Assembly (NCBI GenBank): GCA_045863195.1
Contig: BTUI01000005.1
Span: forward strand, 62,001-126,000
Direction: 5' to 3'
From: W-Chloroflexi-9 sp045863195
Lineage (GTDB): Bacteria; Chloroflexota; Dehalococcoidia; UBA2979
Length of the DNA: 64,000 bases
A model generated the notes under the pieces. That model did not search any database and had not been told where the DNA came from. It saw only the letters and a list, made by a program, of their open reading frames with translations. The position numbers and the translations under genes are program-made. This document shows positions 27,599 through 36,102 of this stretch, in pieces (the stretch's first letter is position 1; every line of letters starts with the position of its first letter).

Positions 27599-29638
27599 TC
27601 AGTTCGCGGGCGCCGGCGTGGCGGTCGCGGGCGTCGGGGTGGGGCTCGCGGCGGTGCGCGCCTGCACCGGGAACGCATCGATGCCGGCGCCGCTCAGCAC
27701 GTACACCTGCTGGCCATCCGGCGCCACGGCCATGCCGCGCAGGTCGGTAAAGTCCGCGTGGCGGTACTGGCGCACGAACGCGCCGGCCCGGTCGCCCACG
27801 ACCACGCGGCGGTTGCCGCGGTCGGCAAGGTAGAAGAGCCCGCGCAGGACGTCCTCCACGAGCGCGACCGCGGACTGCGGCGGCGCGTCCAGCCCGGCGA
27901 ACATCGGCGCCAGTTCGCGTCCCTGCGAGAAGCGACGGAGCGCCTCGCCGTCGAGCACGAAGATGTCGCCGTCCACCGCCAGCGCCGTCGCGCCATCCAG
28001 GTCCTGCCCGCCCAGCGTCCCGGAGCGCTCCGAGTCGAACCCGCTCGCCGCCGGCAGGTAGCGCCAGACCTCCCCCGCGACCGGGTCGAGGAGATACAGG
28101 TTGCCGAGGTAGACCGCGATCGCCGCGACGGAGCGCATCTCCGCCGCGTCGCGCAGCGCCAGCGGCTCCGGCGTGCCGCCGGGCTCGTCCGGGATCGCGA
28201 AGAGCGAGCGGCCGGCGTCCAGCACCAGTAGCCGCGCCGTCGCCGCATCCCAGGCGATCGCGACGGGGTCGCGCGCCACCGTGCCGCCGTACGACTCGCC
28301 CGTGCGGTACACCTCGGACGGCTCGCCCCCGGCAGGGTCGATGCGGATGACCCGCCCGCGCCCGCTCTCCCGCAGCCAGAGCGAGCGCCCGCCGGTCACC
28401 AGTTGCTCCGGCGTCACCGGCGAGGTCACCGTCCCCTCGAAGGCGATCACGCGCGTGAGGCTCTCCACCGCGGTCACCGCGTCCAGCACCGCCAGGCGCG
28501 CGTTCGCGGCCGCCACGATCTCGTCGATGCGCGGGTCGTCCGGCGCCAGCGCGCGCGCCCGTTCCGCCTCGGTCAGCACCGCCTGCAGGGCGGCGCGCTG
28601 GTCCGCCGCGCGCGCCGCGCTCTCCGCGGCGCTCAGCTGCGCCTCCGCGACGGCGATCGCGGCCTCCAGTTCAGCGGCGCGGTCCTCCCGCAGCAGGCCG
28701 GGAAGGAACATCCATGCAACGGCGACGAGCAGCACCGCGCCCGCGACGATCGCGCCGACGGTGCGCCAGGGGAGCAGCGCGGGCCCGCCGCGCTGGCCCA
28801 CGGTGCGGGTGCGACGGATCGAGGGCAGGCCCGTGCGCGGCTCCTGCTCGCCGACCACGCGCCAGCCGCGCGGGCGGCGCGCCGGTGCCGGCGGCGGCGG
28901 GCCGGAGTCCACGTCCGCGAACGCGACCTCCCGCCCTTCGACCTCCGCGACCGGCTCGTCCCAGTCGTCCAGCGCGGGCGCGGCCTGCTCCTCGTCGATG
29001 TCGAGGTCGGCGACCATGACGGCGGTCATGTCCGGCACCCCGCGCGTGTGGCGGAACAGTTCCGCCAGCGCGCGCTCCGGTCCCGCCTCCAGCGCGTCGC
29101 GCACGGTGCGTTCGCCGATCGCCTGCTCCGCGGCGCTCGTCAGCATCAACACCTGCGCGGTGGTGAGGGGGGCGGAGGTGAAGAGCGGCTCGATCTCCTC
29201 CTGCGCGCCCAGCGGCGTGGCCGAGGGAAGGCCCTCGGTCACGAGGCGCGTCGCGGTCTGCGTGGTGCGCACGTACACGACCCCGGGGCCGGCCTGCGCG
29301 ATCGTCGCCTCGCCCTCGCGCACCACCACCGCCGTCACGCCCACGGCGACGCGGTGCTCGCGCAGCGAGCGGCGGTTCCACTCGGCGAGGTTCGTGTTCG
29401 CCTGCCGTAGCGCCCGCAGCAGGCCGCCGGTGATCGAGAGCGACTCGCGCGCGAACAGCGCGGCGATCGCCTCCGCCACCTCGTGGCAGAACTCCGCGGA
29501 ACGGGCGTCCACCGGCTCCACCAGCACGACGAGGCGGAGCGTCTCCTCCTCGCGGTGGCGGACGCGGTCGATCAGCCAGGGGCCGTGCTCGCGCACCTCC
29601 CCCCGCACGATCGCGTAGCGGCCGATCCAGGTGGTCAC
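27599..29638 (-). CDS. PP2C-like / transmembrane / beta-propeller protein
   Basis: 679 aa in three parts. Residues 1 to about 250 have the outline of a PP2C phosphatase (start WIGRYAIVRGEVREHGPW, LREHRVAVGVTAVVVREGEA, late DMTAVMVADLD), but the metal-binding DGMGG motif is absent and reads VVLVEPVD. A proline-rich linker leads to one membrane helix near residue 300 (TVGAIVAGAVLLVAVAWMFL), a coiled-coil segment, and an outer beta-propeller-like region with repeats such as VTGGRSLWLRESGRGRVIRI. C-terminus is a Thr/Pro/Ala run. The GTG at 29638 has GGGGGAG upstream. It may sense or bind outside and signal through a non-catalytic PP2C fold (inference). Confidence 0.6.
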   Translation of the reverse strand: MTTWIGRYAIVRGEVREHGPWLIDRVRHREEETLRLVVLVEPVDARSAEFCHEVAEAIAALFARESLSITGGLLRALRQANTNLAEWNRRSLREHRVAVGVTAVVVREGEATIAQAGPGVVYVRTTQTATRLVTEGLPSATPLGAQEEIEPLFTSAPLTTAQVLMLTSAAEQAIGERTVRDALEAGPERALAELFRHTRGVPDMTAVMVADLDIDEEQAAPALDDWDEPVAEVEGREVAFADVDSGPPPPAPARRPRGWRVVGEQEPRTGLPSIRRTRTVGQRGGPALLPWRTVGAIVAGAVLLVAVAWMFLPGLLREDRAAELEAAIAVAEAQLSAAESAARAADQRAALQAVLTEAERARALAPDDPRIDEIVAAANARLAVLDAVTAVESLTRVIAFEGTVTSPVTPEQLVTGGRSLWLRESGRGRVIRIDPAGGEPSEVYRTGESYGGTVARDPVAIAWDAATARLLVLDAGRSLFAIPDEPGGTPEPLALRDAAEMRSVAAIAVYLGNLYLLDPVAGEVWRYLPAASGFDSERSGTLGGQDLDGATALAVDGDIFVLDGEALRRFSQGRELAPMFAGLDAPPQSAVALVEDVLRGLFYLADRGNRRVVVGDRAGAFVRQYRHADFTDLRGMAVAPDGQQVYVLSGAGIDAFPVQARTAASPTPTPATATPAPAN

Positions 29639-29857
29639 GCGGGCTCCCCCCACGGCGCGCACGCACGACCGCGTGCCGGTCCCGGCGGGGACACGGTGCG
29701 ATCGCCGTCAGCGGGGCGCGTGCCGCATGCGGGGCGCGCGGGTAGGGTCACCGGCCGTCCTCGAACCACACCCCGCCCGGGGAGCGCCCCCATGGTAGAG
29801 GACGCCGCGAGGGCGGGACACCCGGGCGGACGGCGGTGCGTGCGACAGGCGTGGCGG

Positions 29858-30493
29858 TCAGCCGATGTGCGTGCGCGCCGGGCGCGCGGTGAGGCGGAAC
29901 GTGCACTCGTGGTCGCCGCGCGCCTGGGAGGTGATGAGTTCCACGTGCATCCCGGAGAGCGCGCCGAGGTAGGCGGTGTCCATCTCGCAGGTCGCCGGCC
30001 CGGCGACGCGGTCGTACGGGCAGGTGCGCTCGCAGATCGTGAAGCCGTCGCCATCGCGCTGCCAGTCGACAACGATGTCGTGCGTGCGCAGCAGGTCGCA
30101 GACCGCCGCGACACGGTCGGCGGGGTGGCCCAGCGGCGACTGGTGCAGTGCCTCGCGGTGCGAGCGCGCGAGCACCTCCGCCGTCTCCGCCATCACCGCG
30201 CGCCGGTCCGCTTCCGACAGGCGCCGCTCGATCGATTCGAGCAGCGCGAGCGCCAGCCGGTCGTACGCCTTCGGGTAGCGCGCCTCGCCCTCCCCGGTCA
30301 GCCGGTAGGCGAGCGCCGGCCGGCCCACGCGGCCACGCACCTCGTGGCTCTCGACAAGGCCCTCGCGCTCGAGGATGGTGAGGTGCTGGCGGACGCCGGT
30401 GGGGGTGAGGTCCAGGTGCAGGCCCAGGTCGCGCACGCTGGCGGCGCCGCGTTCGCGGAGGAAGTCCAGGATCTGCTGTCGCGTCGCCTGCAT
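29858..30493 (-). CDS. SufR/ArsR-like winged-helix regulator with C-terminal cysteines
   Basis: 211 aa. N-terminal HTH RQQILDFLRERGAASVRDLG, then LTPTGVRQHLTILEREGLVE and the wing region GRPALAYRLTGEGE, as in SufR-type regulators of DeoR/ArsR style. C-terminal half contains ERTCPYD, CEMDTAYLG and ECTFRL, the Cys pattern by which SufR binds an Fe-S cluster and represses suf genes. No suf genes are in the window. A downstream gap of 219 nt (29639-29857) before the PP2C-like gene has nothing convincing. Confidence 0.75.
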   Translation of the reverse strand: MQATRQQILDFLRERGAASVRDLGLHLDLTPTGVRQHLTILEREGLVESHEVRGRVGRPALAYRLTGEGEARYPKAYDRLALALLESIERRLSEADRRAVMAETAEVLARSHREALHQSPLGHPADRVAAVCDLLRTHDIVVDWQRDGDGFTICERTCPYDRVAGPATCEMDTAYLGALSGMHVELITSQARGDHECTFRLTARPARTHIG

Positions 30494-30536
30494 GCCTGCC
30501 CTCGTCGCGGTGCTCCGTCGTGGACCGCCGCCTTCC

Positions 30537-30542
30537 TATGAT
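30537..30542 (+). promoter_or_regulatory. -10 box TATGAT upstream of the 134-aa hypothetical gene
   Basis: A near-consensus TATGAT at 30537-30542, between the divergent SufR-like gene and the hypothetical gene at 30596. A good -35 is not visible. Confidence 0.4.
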
Positions 30543-30595
30543 ACGGGGGACGCACCCCCGCGTCCGACCGCCCACCGAGAGAGCGAGCCGCACCG

Positions 30596-31000
30596 ATGAC
30601 CACCGCCGACGACCCGATGACGCAGCGCGCCGTCGCCGACGCGATCGTCCAGCGCGCCGCCGACCAGTTGCGCGACCTGCTGAAGCAGGTCGCCGCACGC
30701 ATCGACCCGTTCCCCGCGTTCCCCGGCGCAATGTTCGCGTACGGCATCGAGGTGGAGCCGCCTGCCGGCACCGCCGAGGCGGTCGGGTGCGTGGTGCTCG
30801 GCGACGACGGGGCGCTGTACGAGTTGCAGATCGGGCTGGACCAGCACGCCCTGGCGCAGGGCGCGGACGCGATGACGACGCGCCACGAGGAACTCGTCCC
30901 GCTCGCGCTCCCGCCCGCGGAGTACGTGGGCTACGCGCACCGCGCGGTCATCGCCGCGACCGACTACCTCGAGCAGCAGCGGCGTCAGTCCGCGCGGTAG
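30596..31000 (+). CDS. Hypothetical protein, 134 aa
   Basis: Not recognised. A soluble alpha/beta-looking protein: N-terminal amphipathic helix with QRAADQLRDLLKQVAARIDP, then FAYGIEVEPPAG and VVLGDDGALYELQIGLDQ suggesting a small beta sheet, and a C-terminal helix. No signal peptide or metal motif. It starts with ATG 30596 and its end overlaps the end of moaC on the other strand by 16 nt. Confidence 0.6.
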   Translation: MTTADDPMTQRAVADAIVQRAADQLRDLLKQVAARIDPFPAFPGAMFAYGIEVEPPAGTAEAVGCVVLGDDGALYELQIGLDQHALAQGADAMTTRHEELVPLALPPAEYVGYAHRAVIAATDYLEQQRRQSAR

Positions 31001-31482
31001 TCGCCGGAGCGGCCGCCGGACTTCGCCACCAGGCGCACGTCCTCGATGCGCATGCCGCGCTCCACGGCCTTGCACATGTCGTACACGGTGAGCGCGGCGA
31101 CGGTGACGGCGGTGAGCGCCTCCATCTCCACGCCGGTCTGCCCGGTCACGCGCACGGTCGCCTCGATCTCGACGGCGTCGCCGCCGGCGGACGGGGCGAG
31201 GTCCACGGTGACGCCGCTGATCGGCAGCGGATGGCAGAGCGGGATGAGGTCGTGCGTGCGCTTCGCGCCCATGATCCCGGCGATGCGCGCGGTCGCGAAC
31301 ACGTCGCCCTTGGGCGCGCGTCCCTCCACGATCATCGCGAGCGTCGAGGGCTCCATGACCACGCGCGCGCGCGCCGTTGCCTCCCGCGTGGTCACGTCCT
31401 TCGCGGAGACGTCGACCATGCGGGCGCGCCCCTGCTCGTCCAGGTGGGAGAGCGACGGCGGGAGCGGCGGCAGGTCGGTCAT
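30985..31482 (-). CDS. moaC: Cyclic pyranopterin monophosphate synthase MoaC
   Basis: 165 aa. Second step of molybdopterin synthesis, acting on the MoaA product. Signatures: VDVSAKDVTTREATARA, KGDVFATARIAGIMGAKRT, IPLCHPLPISGV and GVEMEALTAVTVAALTVYDM, with catalytic Lys/Asp/His residues kept. It follows moaA by 26 nt on the same strand, so the two form an operon. GAGGAC serves as ribosome binding site. Confidence 0.97.
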   Translation of the reverse strand: MTDLPPLPPSLSHLDEQGRARMVDVSAKDVTTREATARARVVMEPSTLAMIVEGRAPKGDVFATARIAGIMGAKRTHDLIPLCHPLPISGVTVDLAPSAGGDAVEIEATVRVTGQTGVEMEALTAVTVAALTVYDMCKAVERGMRIEDVRLVAKSGGRSGDYRAD

Positions 31483-31508
31483 CGTGCGTCAGTCCTCGCT
31501 CGGGCGGG

Positions 31509-32594
31509 CTACCCGCCGATGTACGACATCTCGACCTTTTTGAGGCCGGGGGTACCGGCGGCGCGGAGTTCGGAGTAGCGGTCCTCCCGCGCCCTCCAGG
31601 TGTCGTCAATCAGCGCGCCGATCGCCTCGTCGCTCGCGCCGGAGCGCAGCAGGGCGCGGAAGTCCGTGCCCTCGGCGGCGAACAGGCAGGTATAGAGGCC
31701 GCCCTCCGCGGAGAGCCTCGCGCGGGTGCAGTCGCCGCAGAACGGTTGCGTGACGGAGGTGATGAACCCCACCTCCCCCGCGCCGTCCCGGTAGCGGTAG
31801 CGGCGCGCGACCTCGCCGGCGTACGCCGCCTCGACGGGATCGAGCGGCCACGTGGCGTCCAGGCGTGCGAGCAGGTCTGCGGCCGGCAGCACCTCGTCCA
31901 TGCGCCAGCCGTTGGTCGTGCCCACGTCCATGAACTCGATGAAGCGCAGCACGTGCGCCGTGCCGCGGAAGTGCCGGGCGAGGTCGACGAGCGTGTGGTC
32001 GTTCACGCCGCGCCGGACGACCGCGTTGATCTTCGCCGGCGGCAGCCCGGCGGCGGTCGCCGCCTCGATCCCCTCGAGGACGAGCGCGACGGGGAAGTCC
32101 ATGTCGTTCATCGCACGGAAGACGGCGTCATCGAGGGAGTCCAGGCTGACGGTGACGCGGTCGAGGCCGGCGGCGGCGAGCGCGGGAGCCTGCGCCTTCA
32201 GCAGCGTGCCGTTGGTGGTCATCGCCACCTCCGCGCCCGGGATCGCCTTCAGCATCCGGATGAGCGCGGGCAGGTCGGCGCGGAGCGTCGGCTCGCCGCC
32301 GGTGAGGCGGAACTTGCGTACGCCGCGCGCCGCGAACAGGCGGGCCAGCCGCGCGATCTCCTCGAACGCCAAGATCTCGGTGCGGGGCAGGAAGGCGAAG
32401 TCCGGCCCGAACACCTCGCGCGGCATGCAGTAACGGCAGCGGAAGTTGCAGCGGTCGGTGACGGAGATGCGCAGGTCGTGGAGCGGCCGGCCGAGCCGGT
32501 CGACGAGCGCCGGCCCCGCGCCGCCGGGGCCGGGATCGAGGCTGTCGAGGTCGGGGTGGCCGCCGAGGGGCGCGCCGCGTGCCTGCTCGTCCAT
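31509..32594 (-). CDS. moaA: GTP 3',8-cyclase MoaA (radical SAM)
   Basis: 361 aa. Starts molybdopterin synthesis. The radical SAM cluster is CNFRCRYCM (C-x3-C-x2-C), preceded by SVTDR; TGGEPTLRADL, MTTNGTLL and VSLDSLDD follow; the C-terminal second cluster is in FCGDCTRARLSAEGGLYTCLF. It ends SYIGG, the conserved GG tail. About 40 extra residues precede the core. TACACT 9 nt before the ATG suggests a near-leaderless start. Confidence 0.97.
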   Translation of the reverse strand: MDEQARGAPLGGHPDLDSLDPGPGGAGPALVDRLGRPLHDLRISVTDRCNFRCRYCMPREVFGPDFAFLPRTEILAFEEIARLARLFAARGVRKFRLTGGEPTLRADLPALIRMLKAIPGAEVAMTTNGTLLKAQAPALAAAGLDRVTVSLDSLDDAVFRAMNDMDFPVALVLEGIEAATAAGLPPAKINAVVRRGVNDHTLVDLARHFRGTAHVLRFIEFMDVGTTNGWRMDEVLPAADLLARLDATWPLDPVEAAYAGEVARRYRYRDGAGEVGFITSVTQPFCGDCTRARLSAEGGLYTCLFAAEGTDFRALLRSGASDEAIGALIDDTWRAREDRYSELRAAGTPGLKKVEMSYIGG

Positions 32595-32603
32595 CACGGA
32601 TCG

Positions 32604-32609
32604 AGTGTA
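32604..32609 (-). promoter_or_regulatory. -10 box TACACT for moaA
   Basis: On the minus strand TACACT (32609-32604) lies 9 nt before the moaA ATG, leaving a leader of only about 2-3 nt. Confidence 0.45.
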
Positions 32610-32625
32610 GACCTGCGGCCACCCG

Positions 32626-32631
32626 TAGGAT
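32626..32631 (+). promoter_or_regulatory. -10 box TAGGAT, leaderless type, for the RsmJ-like gene
   Basis: TAGGAT is 6 nt before the ATG at 32638 in the short divergent gap shared with moaA. No ribosome binding site lies between. Confidence 0.5.
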
Positions 32632-32637
32632 CGGCGC

Positions 32638-33453
32638 ATGCCGCCCGCCGTGACGCCTCCGTTACAGCCCACCGAGGCCCACCCGCGCCCTCGCGTGGTC
32701 GTGGTCGCGGGCACGCCCGACCTCGCCCCGCGCGTGGCGGAGGCCGCGACGACGCTCGCACTGCCGCTCGCAGAGACCGCTGCCGAGGCCGACCTCGCGC
32801 TCGTGCTCGATGCCGGCGGGTGGGCACTCCTCGATCCCGCGCCGGGGGCGCCCGGCGCGGTGCGCTGCGACCTGGCGGGGGGCGCGTTCGGGGCGCGACT
32901 GCGGCGCGGCGTCGGGCTCGATGAGCGGCTGGCGAAGGCGATGGGGCTGCGCGCTGGCCGCCCGCGCCCGCGCGTGCTGGATGCGACCGCCGGCCTCGGC
33001 CGGGACTCCGTGCTCGCGGCCGCGCTCGGCTGCGAGGTGGTCGCGTGCGAGCGCGACCCGGTCGTCGCGTGGCTCCTGCGCGACGGCCTCGCGCGCGCCG
33101 CCGCCGAGCCGGCGCTCGCGCCGATCGTCGCTCGCATCACGCTCCGCGCCGCCGACGCGCGCGATGTGATGGCGGCGCTGCCGGAGGCGGAGCGGCCGGA
33201 CGTGGTGATCGTCGACCCGATGTTCCCGGAGCGCCGTAAGGCGGCGGCCGTGAAGAAAGAAATGCAGGCGCTTCACCGGCTGCTGGGCACGGAGCCGGAC
33301 CCCGCGTCACTCCTCGACGCGGCGCTGCGCTGCGCCACCGCCCGCGTGGTCGTGAAGCGCCCGGGACACGCCCCGCCGATCGAGGGGCCGCGCCCCGACC
33401 TCGCGATCCCCGGCAAAGCCGTGCGGCTCGACGTGTACCTGCCGCGTCCTTGA
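32638..33453 (+). CDS. rsmJ: RsmJ-like 16S rRNA (guanine-N2) methyltransferase
   Basis: 271 aa. The SAM-binding motif is VLDATAGLGRDSVLAAALG, followed by VVACERDP; the active-site motif VIVDPMFPERRKAAAVKKEM closely matches RsmJ (DPMYPHREKSALVKKEM type), which methylates G1516 of 16S rRNA in E. coli. RsmJ is best known from gamma-proteobacteria; this is a distant member, so the site specificity is an inference. Probably expressed as a leaderless transcript. Confidence 0.75.
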   Translation: MPPAVTPPLQPTEAHPRPRVVVVAGTPDLAPRVAEAATTLALPLAETAAEADLALVLDAGGWALLDPAPGAPGAVRCDLAGGAFGARLRRGVGLDERLAKAMGLRAGRPRPRVLDATAGLGRDSVLAAALGCEVVACERDPVVAWLLRDGLARAAAEPALAPIVARITLRAADARDVMAALPEAERPDVVIVDPMFPERRKAAAVKKEMQALHRLLGTEPDPASLLDAALRCATARVVVKRPGHAPPIEGPRPDLAIPGKAVRLDVYLPRP

Positions 33454-33490
33454 TGGAGCAAGGACGCGCGTCGCGTACCATCGCGCGACG

Positions 33491-34699
33491 ATGACGCACC
33501 CCACCACCGACACCGCGCACGGCTCACCGCTGGAAGTACTGCGCGTTTCTACGCGCCTCGGGCTGACCTCCTTCGGGGGGCCGGTCGCGCACCTGGGCTA
33601 CTTCCGGGCGGAGTACGTGGAGCGCCGCCGCTGGCTGAGCGAGGCGGCGTACGCGGACCTGGTCGCGCTGTGCCAGTTCCTCCCGGGGCCCGCCAGCAGC
33701 CAGGTCGGCATCGGCGTGGGGATGATGCGCGCGGGGCTCCTCGGCGGGCTGATGGCGTGGATCGGCTTCACGCTGCCGAGCGCGATCGCGCTGATCCTGT
33801 TCGCGCTCGGGCTCCAGGCGTTCGACCTCGCGGACGCCGGCTGGCTGCACGGCCTGAAGGTGGTCGCCGTGGCCGTGGTCACGCAGGCGGTCTGGGGCAT
33901 GACGAAGAACCTGGCCCCCGACCGTCCGAGGGCGACGATCGCGATCCTCGCGGCGATCGCGGTGATGACCGCGCAGACCGCGCTGATGCAGATCGCCGTG
34001 ATCGTCGCCGGTGCGCTGATCGGCTGGCGCCTGCTGCGGGTGCCGGAGGGCGCCGCCGGCGCGGACACGCTGCACGTGCGCGTCCCGCGTGCGCTGGTGG
34101 TGACGGCGTGGCTGCTGTTCTTCGGCCTGCTGGTGCTCTTGCCGGTCGGCCGGCAGTTCATCGAGTCGCAGGCGCTCGCGATGGTGGACACCTACACCCG
34201 CGTGGGGTCGATCGTGTTCGGCGGGGGGCACGTGGTGCTGCCGTTGATGCAGGCGGAGGTGGTCCCCACCGGCTGGGTGACGCAGGACGAGTTCATCGCC
34301 GGCTACGGCGCGGCACAGGCGGTGCCGGGCCCGCTGTTCACGTTCGCCGCCTACCTGGGTGCGGTGCAGGCGCCGGGTCCGAACGGCTGGGCCGGCGGCC
34401 TCATCGCCGTGATCGCGATCTTCGCCCCCTCCTTCCTGCTCGTCGCCGGTACGCTGCCGGTCTGGGCGGCGCTGCGCGGGCGCGCCGTCTTCCAGTCCGC
34501 GCTCCGAGGCGTGAACGCGGCGGTGGTCGGCATCCTGGGCGCGGCGCTGTACGACCCGGTGTTCACGAGCGCGATCTTCGCGGTGGAGGACGTGGCGCTC
34601 GCCCTCGCCGCGTTCGGCGCACTCCAGGTGTGGAAAGCGCCGCCGTGGCTGGTGGTGCTCCTGACCGCGGTCGGCGGGCAGGCACTCGCCACCTGGTAG
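33491..34699 (+). CDS. chrA: Chromate ion transporter (CHR family, two-domain)
   Basis: 402 aa, about twelve membrane segments in two homologous halves. Start of each half has the CHR signature: RLGLTSFGGPVAHLGYFRAE with CQFLPGPASSQ, and again TRVGSIVFGGGHVVLPLMQA with YGAAQAVPGPLFTFAAYLG. ChrA exports chromate using membrane energy and is often present without other resistance genes. TACCAT at 33476-33481, 9 nt before the ATG, may be its -10. Confidence 0.92.
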   Translation: MTHPTTDTAHGSPLEVLRVSTRLGLTSFGGPVAHLGYFRAEYVERRRWLSEAAYADLVALCQFLPGPASSQVGIGVGMMRAGLLGGLMAWIGFTLPSAIALILFALGLQAFDLADAGWLHGLKVVAVAVVTQAVWGMTKNLAPDRPRATIAILAAIAVMTAQTALMQIAVIVAGALIGWRLLRVPEGAAGADTLHVRVPRALVVTAWLLFFGLLVLLPVGRQFIESQALAMVDTYTRVGSIVFGGGHVVLPLMQAEVVPTGWVTQDEFIAGYGAAQAVPGPLFTFAAYLGAVQAPGPNGWAGGLIAVIAIFAPSFLLVAGTLPVWAALRGRAVFQSALRGVNAAVVGILGAALYDPVFTSAIFAVEDVALALAAFGALQVWKAPPWLVVLLTAVGGQALATW

Positions 34700-34741
34700 C
34701 CTCTTCACAGGCCGTCACCGACCCGATAGTCTCGTTCGCAC

Positions 34742-34798
34742 ATGAGCACTGACTCGTCCGAGCCAGACAAACGTAGCCGCCGGACACCCCGCCGATGA
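34742..34798 (+). CDS. Possible 18-codon leader ORF coupled to the first CBS-domain gene
   Basis: ATG 34742 to TGA 34796-34798 encodes 18 residues (STDSSEPDKRSRRTPRR after Met). TAGTCT (34727-34732) lies 9 nt before its ATG. The stop overlaps the next gene's ATG (ATGA at 34795-34798). The next gene has no obvious ribosome binding site, so coupled re-initiation is plausible. The peptide itself may have no role. Confidence 0.4.
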   Translation: MSTDSSEPDKRSRRTPRR

Positions 34799-36102
34799 TC
34801 GTGGCACTCACGGTCATCGCCGTGTTGATCACCCTCAACGCGCTCTACGTTGCCGCCGAGTTTGCCGCCGTGTCCGCCCGTCAGACGCGTGTCCGCCAGG
34901 AGGCCGAGGCCGGTAACGGCGCCGCGCGCTGGGTGCTGGGCGTCCTCGGGTCGCCGGCGCAACTCGACCGCTTCGTCGCCTGCTGCCAGGTCGGCATCAC
35001 GCTCTCCAGCCTGGTGCTGGGCGCCTACGGCCAGGCCACGATCACCCCGATCCTCGCGGACGCCCTCGAGGGGCGCGGCGGCATGGCCGGTGGCGCCGCG
35101 CTCGGCACCGCAGCGACGATCACCCTCGTGATCCTCACCGCCTCGCAGGTGGTGGTCGGCGAACTCGTGCCGAAGTCGCTCGCGCTCCAGTTCCCCACCC
35201 AGGTCGTGCTGGCCACGGCGCTGCCGATGCGCGCGTCGCTGTGGACGTTCCGCCCGCTGATCGCCTTCCTGAACGGCAGCGGGATCGCCATCCTGCGGCT
35301 GCTCCGCGCGCCGGCCGCCGGGCACCGGCACATCCACTCGCCGGAGGAGATCTCCCTGCTGATCGCGGAGAGCCATGACGGCGGCCTGTTCTCGCAGGAG
35401 GAGCAGGAGCGGTTCGACCGCGCACTCCGCCTGAGCGTGCTGCCCGTGCGCCGGCTGATGGTGCCCCGCCTGGACATCGTCGGGGTGGACGCCCGCACCA
35501 CGCTCGCGGAGGTGCAGCGCACGCTCGCCTCCTCCGCGTTCAGCCGTCTCCCGGTCTACGAGGGCACGCTGGACCGGATCGTCGGGGTGCTGCACGCGAA
35601 GGACGTCGCCCTCCGCCTCACGGCGGGCGAGGGCCACCTCCGCTCCATCGACCTCATGCGGCCGATCGCCAGCGTCCCCGAGTCGATGCGCGCCGAGCGG
35701 CTGGTCGCCGAACTGCGCCGCCAGCACTCGGAGCAGGCGATCGTGGTAGACGAGCACGGCGGCATCGCCGGCCTCGTCACCCTCGAAGACCTGCTCGTGG
35801 AGGTGCTGGGCGAGGGCGACACGTCGCCCGGTGGATCAGAGGCGCCGGAGCGTCTGCCGGACGGCCGGCTGCGCATGTCCGGTCGCCTCCGCGTGGACGA
35901 GGCGTACGAGTGGATCGGCGTGCAGTGGGACGGCGAGAGCGACACCGTCGGCGGCATCGTCGCGGAGGCGCTCGGCCGCGTGCCGCGGCCGGGTGACCGC
36001 GCCGTGATCGACGGCGTGGAGGTGGAGGTCGAGCGGGTGGAGCACCTCGCGGTGGAGAGCCTGCTCGTGCGGCCCGCCGTCACCGAGGAGGTGGACGCCT
36101 GA
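34795..36102 (+). CDS. CNNM/CorC-HlyC-type DUF21-CBS membrane protein, copy 1
   Basis: 435 aa. Order: DUF21 transmembrane domain (residues 1 to about 185, first helix VALTVIAVLITLNALYVAAE, VVGELVPKSLALQ), two CBS domains (about 205-330, with FSRLPVYEGTLDRIVGVLH and IVVDEHGGIAGLVTLEDLL) and a C-terminal CorC_HlyC domain. Such proteins are Mg2+/Co2+ exporters or regulators (CNNM, PaeA). ATG overlaps the stop of a short upstream ORF. Tandem with a paralogue at 36102. Confidence 0.93.
   Translation: MIVALTVIAVLITLNALYVAAEFAAVSARQTRVRQEAEAGNGAARWVLGVLGSPAQLDRFVACCQVGITLSSLVLGAYGQATITPILADALEGRGGMAGGAALGTAATITLVILTASQVVVGELVPKSLALQFPTQVVLATALPMRASLWTFRPLIAFLNGSGIAILRLLRAPAAGHRHIHSPEEISLLIAESHDGGLFSQEEQERFDRALRLSVLPVRRLMVPRLDIVGVDARTTLAEVQRTLASSAFSRLPVYEGTLDRIVGVLHAKDVALRLTAGEGHLRSIDLMRPIASVPESMRAERLVAELRRQHSEQAIVVDEHGGIAGLVTLEDLLVEVLGEGDTSPGGSEAPERLPDGRLRMSGRLRVDEAYEWIGVQWDGESDTVGGIVAEALGRVPRPGDRAVIDGVEVEVERVEHLAVESLLVRPAVTEEVDA

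Noticed and set aside
29635..29793. 52-codon minus-strand ORF whose stop overlaps the PP2C-like start (GTGA)
   Set aside because: Pro/Arg-rich sequence without ribosome binding site; the overlap is easily accidental in this composition. Could be a coupled leader but not supported.
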